This document shows positions 38,548 through 47,390 of a DNA stretch of 64,000 nucleotides, piece by piece. The position numbers were made by a program, and so were the translations under genes. Origin of the DNA: CBDCME01 sp965218865 (lineage in GTDB: Bacteria > Pseudomonadota > Alphaproteobacteria > JAAXGF01); NCBI GenBank assembly GCA_965218865.1, contig CBDCME010000078.1, positions 1 to 64,000 of the forward strand, in the 5' to 3' direction. Position 1 is the first letter of the stretch. Every line of letters starts with the position of its first letter. A model generated the notes under the pieces. It made no database searches. It saw nothing but the letters and a program-made list of their open reading frames with translations, and was not told the DNA's origin.

Positions 38548-39974
38548 TCATGTCACGCGAATCACGCCCATCATCCCGCCGGCCAGGTGCTCGAGGATGT
38601 GGCAGTGGAACATCCAGTCGCCCGGATTGTCGGCCACAAAGCCGATCTCGACCCGCTCGCGCGGGTTCATCAGGACGGTGTCTTACCATTCCTGATGCCG
38701 GGTCGGCTCGCCGTTCCGGCTGACGACCCGAAACGAGTGGCCGTGCAAGTGAATGGGGTGATGCCACGCCGTATCGTTATGCATCGCGAGCACGTAGGAG
38801 CGGCTGCGGGTCAAGGTCACGAGCGGGTCCATCACGTGCCCCGTCGCCGCGACGCCATTAATCGCCCAGGCCATGCCGTTATGCTTCATCTCGCGCATGT
38901 CGATCCGCCGGCCGCCCATTGTCGCCATCATCAATCCGCCCATCATGCCGCCGCCGAAAGCGACCTCGTGCCGTTCGGCCGCAACAAGGTCAGGCTCAGG
39001 CATGGTGTTGGATGCGAGCGCAACCGGAGTCTCGAGCAGTCGCTCACGCAGCGGATCGGGATCGTAGACGAGATCGAGCAGGCGGTATTCGAGACCTTTG
39101 TAGAAGGTGTCCACCACGGGGAAGCGCTCGCGTGGCTTTCCGATCATGTCAAGGACTAGGTCCACGCGCATCGCGGGACCGAGTATGACCCCGTCATCCA
39201 AAGCATCGTGCGGCTCGACAGGCTGGCCGTCGTAGGCGATCACGGTTGGCCGGTGTCCTCGGAACCTGAATGCGAAGATCCGGGCGTTCGCGGCATTGAT
39301 GAGGCGCAATCGGACCCGCTCGCCGCTGCGAACAGCGAACGTCTCTGGGATTCGCCCGTTTACGGTGACTGTGTAACCGACGTGGCCGCTGTGGCTCACG
39401 TCGTGCATGTTGCCGAAGTCGTCGCTAATCGAGGCGTCCTTCAAGAGGCGCCAGTCGTCGTCGACCCAGGTGATGTCCCGGTCGACCCGGATCGGTGCGT
39501 GCTCTTCCACGATCAATGGACCGTAAAGGCCGCGACCGACTTGTTCGAAGCTGCGCTGATGGGGGTGGTACCAGTAGGTGGCCGCATCCGGCGCGGTGAA
39601 CTCGTAAACGAATGTCTCGCCCGGCGCGATTGGTCTTTGCGTCAGATGCGGCACACCATCCATCGCGTTCGGGACGCGCAGGCCGGGCCAGTGCACCGTC
39701 GTCTCCTCTGCGATCCCGTTTTCGACGGTCACTCGCAAACGCTCACCTTGACGCGCGCGTATCTCGGGACCGGGGACGGTTGCATTGTAGGACCAGACAG
39801 CAGTGCCCGGATGCGAGCCGCCGACAAGATGGGCACGCCCTCGACGCGCGGCAATGTAATACTCGCGTACAGCCGATGCCCAGAGCCGACTGAATAGGCC
39901 ATCGTTACCGCCAGCGCGCCACCACCTAGAAGCAAGTGCCGGCGCGAGACCTGGAATCCGCGATCGATAAGCAT
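38548..39974 (-). pseudogene. multicopper oxidase with Tat signal, frameshift and stop
   Basis: ATG 39974 starts a twin-arginine signal (FQVSRRHLLLGGGALAVTMA). A one-base shift near 39885 leads to REYYIAARRGRAHLVGG and VWSYNATVPGPEIRARQGER. Copper sites: TTVHWPGLRVPNAMDGV (first His pair reads HWP rather than HWH), YWYHPHQRSFEQVGRGLYGP, HHPIHLHGHSF. TAA 38683-38685 stops the frame, and beyond it lies GDWMFHCHILEHLAGGMMGV to TGA 38548. As written the type 1 Cu site is not translated. The enzyme would be a periplasmic Cu(I) oxidase. Confidence 0.85.
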
Positions 39975-40119
39975 CGTATTGGCCCTCAACGATCCCATCG
40001 GAAGACGGGACCTGGCGACGGTGAGCCGTCGACCAAAATCCGCTAGCGCCTGCGCTGACGTTCAGTTCGCAGTGGCGCAACGAAACGCGCGTCAGTCCCT
40101 TAAAGGAACCGCCGCCGCG

Positions 40120-40461
40120 TCAGCCCAGATCGTGAGGTTTAGGAGGGTATGGGTCGGGTGAAAACACTTGTCCGTACGTCGACCGGTAATCTTGCATGGG
40201 CAAGTTTGGCGTCTCCGCGGGTATCACGGCAAACGCCAGAGCAAGTAACGCCTATGCGGGCATCGTGCAGACTAGCAGGCAGGTGCCGCTATCGCTGTCG
40301 CTGTCACTCCCGCCACCGCAGTCGTCACACCCGGCCATATCGGACATGATGGCCGTCGCGTCCACCGTGCAATTGGCTTGGACGTCGGACATACTCGTGC
40401 CAAGGGCCAGTAAGAACCCAAGAACCAAGACAATCATCTGTCGAGAAGAACAGAGCTTCAT
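40120..40461 (-). pseudogene. Cys-rich small exported protein, in-frame TAG
   Basis: ATG 40461, signal peptide (RQMIVLVLGFLLALGTSMSD), then NCTVDATAIMSDMAGCDDCG and a GSDSDSDSGTCLLVCTMP stretch. TAG at 40252-40254 interrupts it. The same frame continues ALLALAFAVIPAETPNLPMQ, DYRSTYGQVFSPDPYPPKPH to TGA 40120. A paralogue without the stop is at 46986-47336 (RQMLALVLAVVFCLGTSLSG, then CNACDNDAG). Cysteine pairs suggest metal binding; function unknown. Confidence 0.65.
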
Positions 40462-40592
40462 AACACTAATAATATGACAGCTAAGCCACTCAGTGACAAG
40501 CGGTTTGAGAAGCGTGGGAGGTTTTGGTACCAGAAGAAATGCCATCTGAAATGCATTGGAAGCGCCTTGCGAGAAAAAGGATGATAAACGGC

Positions 40593-40964
40593 CTATTCGG
40601 CCTCGATCACGATGGTTGTCTCCATGCCTTCGTGACTACTGCAATTGAGTCGGTACTCTCCCGGTTCCATCGTCAAAGGTATTACGAACATCGCTGACGT
40701 TCCGGCTTCGATTTCCTTATCGATAAAGCGGTGGTCGGGCTCCTCGATGTTTGCAACATGCGCGTGCTCGTCGGTGTTGCGGAAAATGATGCGGTCGCCT
40801 GGGCGGGCGCGAATGGCCCCAGGCGGCAAACGATCATCCTTCAGGATGACGTTGATTGTGCGTGGCGCTCCCGCCGTGGCATTGACCGCGATTCCGGCTA
40901 CGCCGGCCGCGAAAACACCGGCGGCTAATGCAACAGAAACTAGCAAATCTCTATCGAATCGCAT
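40593..40964 (-). CDS. cupredoxin-like periplasmic protein
   Basis: ATG 40964, signal/anchor segment (LLVSVALAAGVFAAGVAGIA). The mature domain has cupredoxin features: IRARPGDRIIFRNTDEHAHV and YRLNCSSHEGMETTIVIEAE, providing the His, Cys, His and Met expected of a type 1 copper site. About 123 residues. It could carry electrons or copper for the oxidases of this train. Intact. Confidence 0.8.
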   Translation of the reverse strand: MRFDRDLLVSVALAAGVFAAGVAGIAVNATAGAPRTINVILKDDRLPPGAIRARPGDRIIFRNTDEHAHVANIEEPDHRFIDKEIEAGTSAMFVIPLTMEPGEYRLNCSSHEGMETTIVIEAE

Positions 40965-41040
40965 CGGCTTCCTCCTGGTACGTCGAAATAACATTCCGCA
41001 ACAAAGCCGCCCATGCATGTAGGCCGCAATTCATCGCGGC

Positions 41041-41637
41041 TCAATTGCCGTGTTTCATCTCTCCTTCGTGTTTCATTTCGCCGCCGTGCTTCATCTTGCC
41101 GTGGCCCATGCCACCCTTCTTGACCGGTACCGCCACCGTGGCCGAACCCGCGTGTTCGAAACGCACGGTCACCGGGATGGTTTCACCTTCCATCAGCATG
41201 TGGTCCAACTTCATCAGCATGATGTGCGTTCCGCCGGGCGCGAGCGTCACCGATGTTCCCGGCGGCACGTCGACGCCGTCCACTGGCCGCATGCGCATCA
41301 CCCCGTCCTTGTGCCCAATTTCGTGGATTGCGGCCTTGCCGGCGGCCACGCTTTCTACGGCCACGATACGGTCGGCCTTCTTCCCCTTGTTGGTGACGGT
41401 GAGATACGCGGCGGACGGCCGGTTTTCGATGTTCGAAGCGCGCGCCCAAGCGGATTCGATCATGAGCTCGCCCACCATGGCGCTACCGGGCGCCATTTCG
41501 TGCCTTGCCGATTCGGGCCTGTGTTCATAGCCATCGGCGCAACCCGCCGAAAACAGCACAGCGAGACAGCCGGCAGCGAGATGCGCACTTTGGGCGCGGG
41601 CCCAGCAGTTTCCTTCGTACTTTCGCTGAGACATCAA
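41041..41637 (-). CDS. PCu(A)C-type periplasmic copper chaperone
   Basis: 198 residues. Lipoprotein-like leader (AAGCLAVLFSAGCADG, possible lipid Cys). Domain signature: ESAWARASNIENRPSAAYLT, AAIHEIGHKDGVMRMRPVDG, LAPGGTHIMLMKLDHMLMEG. These give the H-(x)n-M and HxM-like Cu(I) ligands of PCu(A)C. The C-terminal tail is His/Met-rich (GGMGHGKMKHGGEMKHEG) and may hold more copper. Known members deliver Cu(I) to the CuA site or SCO1, which is encoded 0.7 kb downstream in map order. Intact. Confidence 0.85.
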   Translation of the reverse strand: MMSQRKYEGNCWARAQSAHLAAGCLAVLFSAGCADGYEHRPESARHEMAPGSAMVGELMIESAWARASNIENRPSAAYLTVTNKGKKADRIVAVESVAAGKAAIHEIGHKDGVMRMRPVDGVDVPPGTSVTLAPGGTHIMLMKLDHMLMEGETIPVTVRFEHAGSATVAVPVKKGGMGHGKMKHGGEMKHEGEMKHGN

Positions 41638-41777
41638 TCTTCTCCAATCATCGTTGGGTCGTTCGCACCGCGAACGCGGTCAAAAAGACTTCCACCAACA
41701 AAAAAGCCGACTGCCGGCCCTCGCGCCTCAAGGCTTGATCCGACGGCGGCCAAGGTGGTTCGGCGCTGCAAAGCGCG

Positions 41778-42293
41778 TTAGGAATCATTCCGATAATCAC
41801 GAAATTGCAAAATTTCGTCAGGGGTCGCGCCGTTTCGATCCGTTCGCACCTCGCCCTCCAGGAACACCGGCCCCAATTCGAATTGGTCGCCGCTGCGTTG
41901 AACCGTGAAATCCGTAGGCACGAATATGACCTTGGACGTGTGGACGTCGCGGCCCCATATCTTTGGCAGTTCCGCTACTGTCATCAGGGCTTCGCGGGTT
42001 GCCTCGGGGGACGCTATCGCGTTCATGTCCGATACCGTCGCCACGATGTTCTTCGGATTGCCCCGGCGCGCCCAGTAGACGACGCCCGATTTCTTGTGGC
42101 GCGCCAAGCGGAAAATGAAATCACCCTTGGCAAAACGGTTGAGATTCCTGCCGTCCACGAGGCCGAAGATCTCCAACTCGCCGAGCTCTGAAATGATCTG
42201 GGCGGGCGGGGCCAGCGGCTCCGCCATTCCCGGGAGAGACCATATCGTTGAGATCAAGAGGGCCGTGGATACGGAGAAAAAGAACCGTTTCAT
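41778..42293 (-). CDS. exported protein of unknown function
   Basis: ATG 42293 is preferred to a longer start at 42341. Signal peptide FFFSVSTALLISTIWSLPGM. The mature part (~150 residues) has SELGELEIFGLVDGRNLNRF, YWARRGNPKNIVATVSDMNA and VIFVPTDFTVQRSG, with no motif I recognise. It lies between SCO1 and PCu(A)C on one strand, so it is likely a co-transcribed accessory of copper handling. Intact. Confidence 0.6.
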   Translation of the reverse strand: MKRFFFSVSTALLISTIWSLPGMAEPLAPPAQIISELGELEIFGLVDGRNLNRFAKGDFIFRLARHKKSGVVYWARRGNPKNIVATVSDMNAIASPEATREALMTVAELPKIWGRDVHTSKVIFVPTDFTVQRSGDQFELGPVFLEGEVRTDRNGATPDEILQFRDYRNDS

Positions 42294-42337
42294 GGGCTGG
42301 CCTCGAACGCCTTCTTGCTGGCGCTTAAAAATTTGCC

Positions 42338-42928
42338 TCAAGACGCTGCGCCGTGCAAAAATTTGCGCAGCTGGGCGGTCAAGGTTTCCGGGTTGCCGCT
42401 GTCTAACAGAACGGTCTCGAAAACGCCGTCCGGCCGCACCAGGTACATGAATGACATATGCTCCATGAGGTACCCGTCAGGCGCTTCGTCGTCCTCCACT
42501 TTCGCGAAATAGGCACCGAAGGAAGTGGCCGCGTCCTTGATCTCCTCGGGTGTCCCGGTCAACCCGATGATGCTGGGATGGAAGGCGGCAACGAATTTCG
42601 CCATGACTTCCGGCGTGTCGCGCTCGGGATCGACGGTGATGAAGAGGGGCTGCACCATTTGTGCATCGTCACCCAAGCCTTCCATCATATGGCCCATGGT
42701 CATGAGCGACGCCGGACAAATATCCGGGCAAAACGTAAATCCGAAAAATACCAGTACCCATTTCCCCTGGAAATCCTCGTTGGTAACCCGCTGGCCAGTG
42801 TGGTCGGTCAAGGTGAACTTTCCCCCCAACGAGGAATCGGCAGCATCGCCACCGCGCGGGCCACCTGGGCCAAATAAACATAGCGCCAAGACGGTGACGC
42901 CGAGTAAGGGATAGCAAAATCGCCGCAT
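42338..42928 (-). CDS. SCO1/SenC-family copper chaperone
   Basis: 196 residues. N-terminal signal/anchor (YPLLGVTVLALCLFG), thioredoxin fold with GKWVLVFFGFTFCPDICPAS (CPDIC copper ligands), LFITVDPERDTPEVMAKF and LMEHMSFMYLVRPDGVFETV (the third ligand His in EHMSF). SCO proteins insert copper in the CuA centre of cytochrome oxidase or act in copper/thiol sensing. Normal length, intact. Confidence 0.9.
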   Translation of the reverse strand: MRRFCYPLLGVTVLALCLFGPGGPRGGDAADSSLGGKFTLTDHTGQRVTNEDFQGKWVLVFFGFTFCPDICPASLMTMGHMMEGLGDDAQMVQPLFITVDPERDTPEVMAKFVAAFHPSIIGLTGTPEEIKDAATSFGAYFAKVEDDEAPDGYLMEHMSFMYLVRPDGVFETVLLDSGNPETLTAQLRKFLHGAAS

Positions 42929-43211
42929 TATTTAGCTCCTTTCCTCACGAGTTGCCCCGCCTACCATCCGATGAGATTTCGCTTCCGCGGAATTCCAGCT
43001 CCTGGCGGCGGTCGAAATTGATCTAGAGAGTCTCCCGTTTTGCTTCACCCATCGGGTATGCCATGATCGAGGCCTCCAATACCGACGCAATGTATTGATT
43101 CTTTTACCGGAATCGGCGCCGAAAGTGGGTGAAATTGTGATCTGTCCGGGAAGTCCGAGGTGAGATGGAGGCTTTGCCCGGCCGTTGTGTTTGGCAACAT
43201 GCGGCACGGGA

Positions 43212-43400
43212 TCACCTGTGGGGCCAAAAGGTCATCATGACGGCGCACATCGCGACGCAGGGCAACATCTTCAACATCACCGGCAAGAGTTCCGTGCCCA
43301 AAAGCGAGCGGCCAAGATCGACTCCCACGCCGGCCCCCGCGCCGGCCAACACGAGCCAAGCCGATGGTCGCTTCAGCCAAGCCAATACGGCTTGAGGCAT
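43212..43400 (-). CDS. small LPCVAMC-motif membrane protein
   Basis: 62 codons from ATG 43400. A hydrophobic segment (AWLVLAGAGAGVGVDLGRSL) is followed by LPVMLKMLPCVAMCAVMM. The LPCVAMC motif is shared with the protein at 36803-37243. The C-terminus is short (TFWPHR) and the downstream DNA does not continue the similarity in this frame, so a 3' frameshift is possible. Likely an inner-membrane protein of the copper train. Confidence 0.5.
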   Translation of the reverse strand: MPQAVLAWLKRPSAWLVLAGAGAGVGVDLGRSLLGTELLPVMLKMLPCVAMCAVMMTFWPHR

Positions 43401-43526
43401 CGCGGTTGATGCGTGGGCTTGTCGTCCTCTCATCGCTCGTCTCCTCGACGCACAACGCGCGTACTCCGAAATTCATCTTCACAAGTGACAGGTTTACCCG
43501 CCAACCCGCTCTTCCCGGGGCATCTT

Positions 43527-43929
43527 TCATTCGACCACGTAGACCTTGGGGTCGCCCTCGGAGATTTCGAAGATCGTGAAAGGCGCGTTCTTGCTTCCCA
43601 TCATGCCGGGCGAGCCTTGCGGCATGCCGGGCAGCGAAATTCCTCTGATGTCTGGCCGTTCGCCGAGGAGGCGATTGAGCGTATTTACCGGCACGTGTCC
43701 TTCAATGGTGTAGCCCTCGACCAGTGTTGTATGACAGCCTTCCAACAACTTTGGTACGCCATGCTGTTGTTTGATCAAGGGCATGTCGTGTGTCGACTCC
43801 ACCGTAACCTCAAAACTGTTGGCGCGCAGGTAATCGGCGTAACCCTCGCAACAGCCACATTGGGGGGTCTTGTAAAGAACCGCCTCCGTGCTCTCGCCGG
43901 CGTGGGCGGCGCTCCCAAAGGCTAAGTAA
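43527..43929 (-). pseudogene. DUF411 protein, main part, cut by IS630 copy 4
   Basis: From the IS junction the frame reads LAFGSAAHAGESTEAVLYKT, PQCGCCEGYADYLRANSFEV, ESTHDMPLIKQQHGVPKLLE, GCHTTLVEGYTIEGHVPVNT and GISLPGMPQGSPGM. CGCC plus GCHT are the DUF411 metal-ligand pattern found in copper-resistance loci. The first ten codons, with the start of the signal peptide, are on the other side of IS630 copy 4 (45098-45129). Confidence 0.85.
43927..43929. repeat. TAA target copy, left of IS630 copy 4
   Basis: TAA at 43927-43929 and 45098-45100. On the minus strand TTA is part of the restored IYLAFG reading of the DUF411 gene. Confidence 0.75.
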
Positions 43930-45097
43930 TACCAACCGCCCCAGAGTTTGACTCACGCAAAGGTTTACACGCTAGGTTTTGTGTGATTCAAGGTTGTTGG
44001 CGACAAGGGAGTGTGTTCAATGCCAACGATTCCTTTGCGAAACGACTTTGATGCTGAAAGAGTCCGTGTTCTTGCGGCACGGAGCGATGATGGGAACCAG
44101 GCGCGACGGCTTTTGTCGATGGCGGCCATCTACGATGGGATGGATCGAGCGTGCGCGGCGGGTATTGGCGGCATGGATCGGCAGACGTTGCGGGACTGGG
44201 TTCACCGGTTCAACGCGGGAGGTCCGGCCGGTCTGATCGACCGCAAGCCGAACGGGGCGTTGCGTCGGTTGACGCCGTCGCAAATGGCGGCGCTTTCGCG
44301 GGCTATCGAGGCCGGTCCCGATCCCGAACGGGATGGGGTCGTGCGCTGGCGCTGCATCGATCTCAAGCAACTGATCCGAACGCGCTTCGGCGTGGACTAT
44401 CACGAGCGGAGCGTCGGCAAGCTGCTGGCCGCGCTCGGGTTCTCGCATATTTCCGCGCGCCCGCGCCACGTCGGCCAGGATGCGCGGGCACAGGAGGAAT
44501 TTAAAAAAAAGTTTTCCCGAACACTTGGCGAAAATCGTAGCGGCACAGCCACCGGACACGCCCATCGAGGTTTGGTTTCAAGATGAAATGCGCGTCGGCC
44601 AGAAGAACAGCCTGGTGCGCCAGTGGGCCCCAAAGGGATCGCGCCCGCGCCAGGTCAAGGACCTACGGACCTCTTCGGCGTATCTCTTCGGCGCCATCTG
44701 CCCCGAGCGCGGTGAGGGCGCGGCGCTGGTCATGCCGCGCGCCAATACTGAAGCCATGGACCTGCATCTCGAGGAAATCAGCCGGGCCGTTGCCCCAAAC
44801 GCCCATGCCGTCGTGCTGCTCGACCAAGCCGCATGGCACACCACTGCCAAACTCGGCATCCCGGAGAACATCTCCCTCGTGCCTTTGCCACCCAAGTCCC
44901 CGGAGCTCAATCCCGCCGAAAATGTCTGGCAATACCTCCGCCAGAACTGGCTCTCCAATCGTGTCTTCGACTCCTATGAAGCCATCGTCGAGGCCTCTTG
45001 CCAAGCCTGGAACAACCTGACCGACCGACCTTGGAAGATCATGTCCATCGGCCTCAGAGCGTGGGCTCGCACAAGTCAATGTTAAGGGCGGTTGGTA
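43930..45097 (+). mobile_element. IS630-family element, copy 4 of 5, in DUF411 gene
   Basis: 1,168 bp, ends TACCAACCGCCC and GGGCGGTTGGTA. It carries the eight-A variant of the mid-gene run, with codon 6 intact (CGA). Inserted in the signal-peptide part of the DUF411 gene. Confidence 0.92.
44020..45085 (+). pseudogene. IS630 transposase, A8 frameshift only
   Basis: The only lesion relative to copy 3's catalytic region is the eight-A run near 44502-44510. The first frame ends soon after AQEEFKKKF, and the second (SFPEHLAKIV onward) runs to 45085 with normal catalytic motifs and the normal tail (MSIGLRAWARTSQC). Loss of one A by transcriptional slippage would make the full protein, so this copy may not be dead. 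Confidence 0.82.
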
Positions 45098-45129
45098 TAA
45101 ATCAGTGCAATTGCCAATCGTGCTCGCAT
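45098..45129 (-). pseudogene. DUF411 protein, first codons
   Basis: ATG 45129 has ribosome site GGAG (AGATTAGGAG just upstream). The codons read MRARLAIALI. Joined to 43929 after removing IS630 copy 4 and one TTA, they give MRARLAIALIYLAFGSAAHA, a complete signal peptide. This fixes the true start of the interrupted gene. Confidence 0.85.
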
Positions 45130-45372
45130 CTCCTAATCTCCTCGGTGAACAAATGTTACAGTCACGACGGGGTTTCCATCCCGCTCCCGAAATAGAAATT
45201 TCGTTGAGATCAATTCTGCACTCTACGATCTCCGCAGCGTGCCACAAAGACACCGTCGGGTCGGAAACCTGGTGGGCAGCGCTATGCCCTCAGAATCTGC
45301 GATGCGGGGTGAATTTCGAATGCTAGGCCGACCGCAGAAAGGGCGGGCCTTGCATCAACCGATGACGAAGGG
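45130..45372. other. upstream region of the copper gene train
   Basis: No gene. As the DUF411 gene is the first of the minus-strand series, this stretch up to the IS1380 should hold its promoter. I could not identify a convincing copper-regulator palindrome or -35/-10 pair. Confidence 0.35.
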
Positions 45373-47005
45373 CCTAGCCCGGATTATGCGTGAGGGGGTG
45401 GCGAGTATAGCTTAAACGATTGAAACGGCGTAGAATATTGGTGTCCAATCAAATTCACGTCGCGATCGTAAGGACACCCGCCATGATTGATTCTACGCTT
45501 CCCCTTCCGGGTTTGTCACCTGTTTCCGGCAAGGCCGTCGAGGTCCGCTTCGACGGCGGTCGGCTGTCGTCGGACGGTGGTTTGTTACCCTTTGCCGAGG
45601 TCGAAACGAAGCTTGGGGTCGCCGACCGTTTGGCTGTTTGCCTGAATGATCCGCGCGCGCCCGAACGTATCGAGTATTCGCTTGCCGAGATGATCCGCTT
45701 TCGCCTCTTGGCGATCCTGGCCGGCTACGACGCCGACAGCCTGCGCCACGATCCGGTATTCAAGATCGCCCTCGACCGCTTGCCCGAAACCGACAAGGCG
45801 CTGTGTTCGCAGCCCAGCATTTCACGGCTGGAGAACTTGCCCTCGAAGGCGGCGCTTTATCGGATGGGCGCCGCCATGATCGATCTTTACTGCGATTCCT
45901 TCCGCCAGGTGCCCGATCGCATCGTGCTCGACATCGACGACACCTTCGATGCCGTCCATGGTGGCCAGCAATTGCGCCTGTTCAACGCCCACTACGACGA
46001 ATACGGCTTCCAGCCCATCCACGTCTTCGATGTTTCCGGGCGCTTGGTCACCTCGGTGCTGCGTCCGGCCAAGCGGCCCAGCGGCAAGGAAATCCTGACC
46101 TTGGTGAAGCGGCTGATCGGCCGCATCCGGGAGAGATGGCCCCGGGTCACCATTTTGCTCCGTGGCGACGGCCACTATGCCTGTCCCGAGGTCATGGATT
46201 GGTGCGACGCCAACGGCGTCGATTATCTCATCGGCCTGCCCGGCACCACCACCCTCAACCAACATACCGAAGGCCTGGTGGCCAAGACGCATAAGCGTTT
46301 CACCGAGATCAGCGCCGCCGATCCCGATCTCCCGGCCAGCTTCAAGCTGCGGCGCTTCAAGGAGTTCCGCGGCGGCGCAAAGTCCTGGAAACGCGCCCGC
46401 CGTATCATCGCCCGCGTCGAGGCCGGCTCTCAAGGAACCGACGTCCGTTACGTCGTCACCAACCTGAGCCGCGGCAAGCCGCGTCGGCTTTACGAAAAAC
46501 TCTACTGCGCCCGCGGTCAGGCGGAAAACTTCATCAAGGCCCACAAAGCCCACCTCGCCTCGGATCGCACCTCCTGCACGACCGCCACCGCCAACCAGTT
46601 CCGTCTCTTCCTCCACGGCGCCGCTTACTGGGTCTTGTGGCGCTTCCGGCAGAGCGCCCCCAAACGTTCCCCCCTGGCGCACGGCCCAGTTCGACACCAT
46701 CCGCCTGCGCCTGCTCAAACTCGCCGCCCGGGTCGTCGAGAAGACGCGCAAGATCGTCATCCATTTGCCCACTTGCTGTCCCGATCAACAAATCTTCCGC
46801 CTCCTCGCCGAACGGAACCAGCACCTCCTGATTTGACATCTCGGGCAGCGTGCCCAGCCTTTCCGCCCTTCGTCCCCAACCGCAAACCCCACTCGCCAAG
46901 ACCGGCTCCCGCCGGCCCGGCAAGGCGCGTCCAAATACCCCTATGCCGCGAGATTCACGAATATTCTGGAGCAACCCCGCCGCCGTCATGAATAATGGCG
47001 GCTAG
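45373..47005 (+). mobile_element. IS1380-family insertion sequence
   Basis: The left end reads CCTAGCCCGGATTATGCGTG, the classic IS1380 terminus. The right end, complemented, reads CTAGCCGCCATTATTCATGA. GAAGG or AAGG adjoins both ends, but exact limits are uncertain by a base or two. One transposase gene. It lies at the 3' end of the Cys-rich exported gene 46986-47336 and replaces its last three or four codons. Confidence 0.75.
45483..46836 (+). pseudogene. IS1380-family transposase, late frameshift
   Basis: ATG 45483, MIDSTLPLPGLSPVSGKAVE. Typical IS1380 motifs: DGGRLSSDGGLLPFAEVE, VLDIDDTFDAVHGGQQLRLF (first Asp), ILLRGDGHYACPEVMDWCDA (second Asp), VVTNLSRGKPRRLYEKLYCA and RGQAENFIKAHKAHLASDRT (Glu region). 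Near 46665 a base is lost. The other frame gives the normal tail (PWRTAQFDTIRLRLLKLAAR, VVEKTRKIVIHL) to TGA 46836. The catalytic core is intact. Confidence 0.85.
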
Positions 47006-47336
47006 AAGGATGTGGATCGGGATGGAGTGCCCGGTTGCGCAGGGCGGACCTAGCGATGGGGAATGTTTGTCCATGCGCGGTGGCTACGAAGAGAAGCCGA
47101 TACGGAATCACTCCGAATGCGGTGCTCATGCACATGAGCGGGCAAATGCTTGCTTTGCCGTTGCCAGCATCATTGTCGCAAGCATTACAGCCACCCGGCC
47201 CCGATGCGTTCATGCCAGCGCAAGCGGCCATGTTCATGCCCGCGTCGCTGGCCTGTGCTCCGGAAAGACTTGTCCCCAGACAGAAAACGACGGCCAGGAC
47301 AAGCGCCAGCATTTGACGAGAAAATTGCGGGTTCAT
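46986..47336 (-). CDS. Cys-rich small exported protein
   Basis: ATG 47336, signal peptide (RQMLALVLAVVFCLGTSLSG), then MNMAACAGMNASGPGGCNAC, a CPLMCMSTAFGVIPYRLLFV segment and a tail RALHPDPHPSSR. It is the paralogue of the broken gene at 40120-40461 (same LGTS signal end, Cys pairs and PDP near the C-terminus). The final three residues and stop come from the IS1380 end. Its upstream side is cut off by the IS1202-type element at 47391, so it may lack its own promoter. Function unknown; metal binding suspected. Confidence 0.6.
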   Translation of the reverse strand: MNPQFSRQMLALVLAVVFCLGTSLSGAQASDAGMNMAACAGMNASGPGGCNACDNDAGNGKASICPLMCMSTAFGVIPYRLLFVATAHGQTFPIARSALRNRALHPDPHPSSRHYS

Positions 47337-47374
47337 GATGCATTCAATATGACAGGGCCGACGGGGGGCGGCAA

Positions 47375-47390
47375 GGTTTTCCGAATTCGG
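47375..47390. repeat. 16-bp target duplication, left copy
   Basis: GGTTTTCCGAATTCGG is repeated exactly at 48797-48812 around the IS1202/ISNCY-type element. Such long duplications are a known trait of part of that family. Confidence 0.88.

Noticed and set aside
11628..40254. Several in-frame TAG codons (11628, 27920, 28778, 40252) could mean amber recoding
   Set aside because: The MCO2 gene is stopped by TAA and two IS630 copies by TGA, and the TAG in the IS1595-like transposase stands for Glu as judged from copy b while no common amino acid fits the other sites. Ordinary nonsense mutations explain them better.
45130..45372. Copper-regulator operator upstream of the DUF411 gene
   Set aside because: No convincing palindrome with a long-spaced promoter of CueR type was found, and no regulator gene is in the window.
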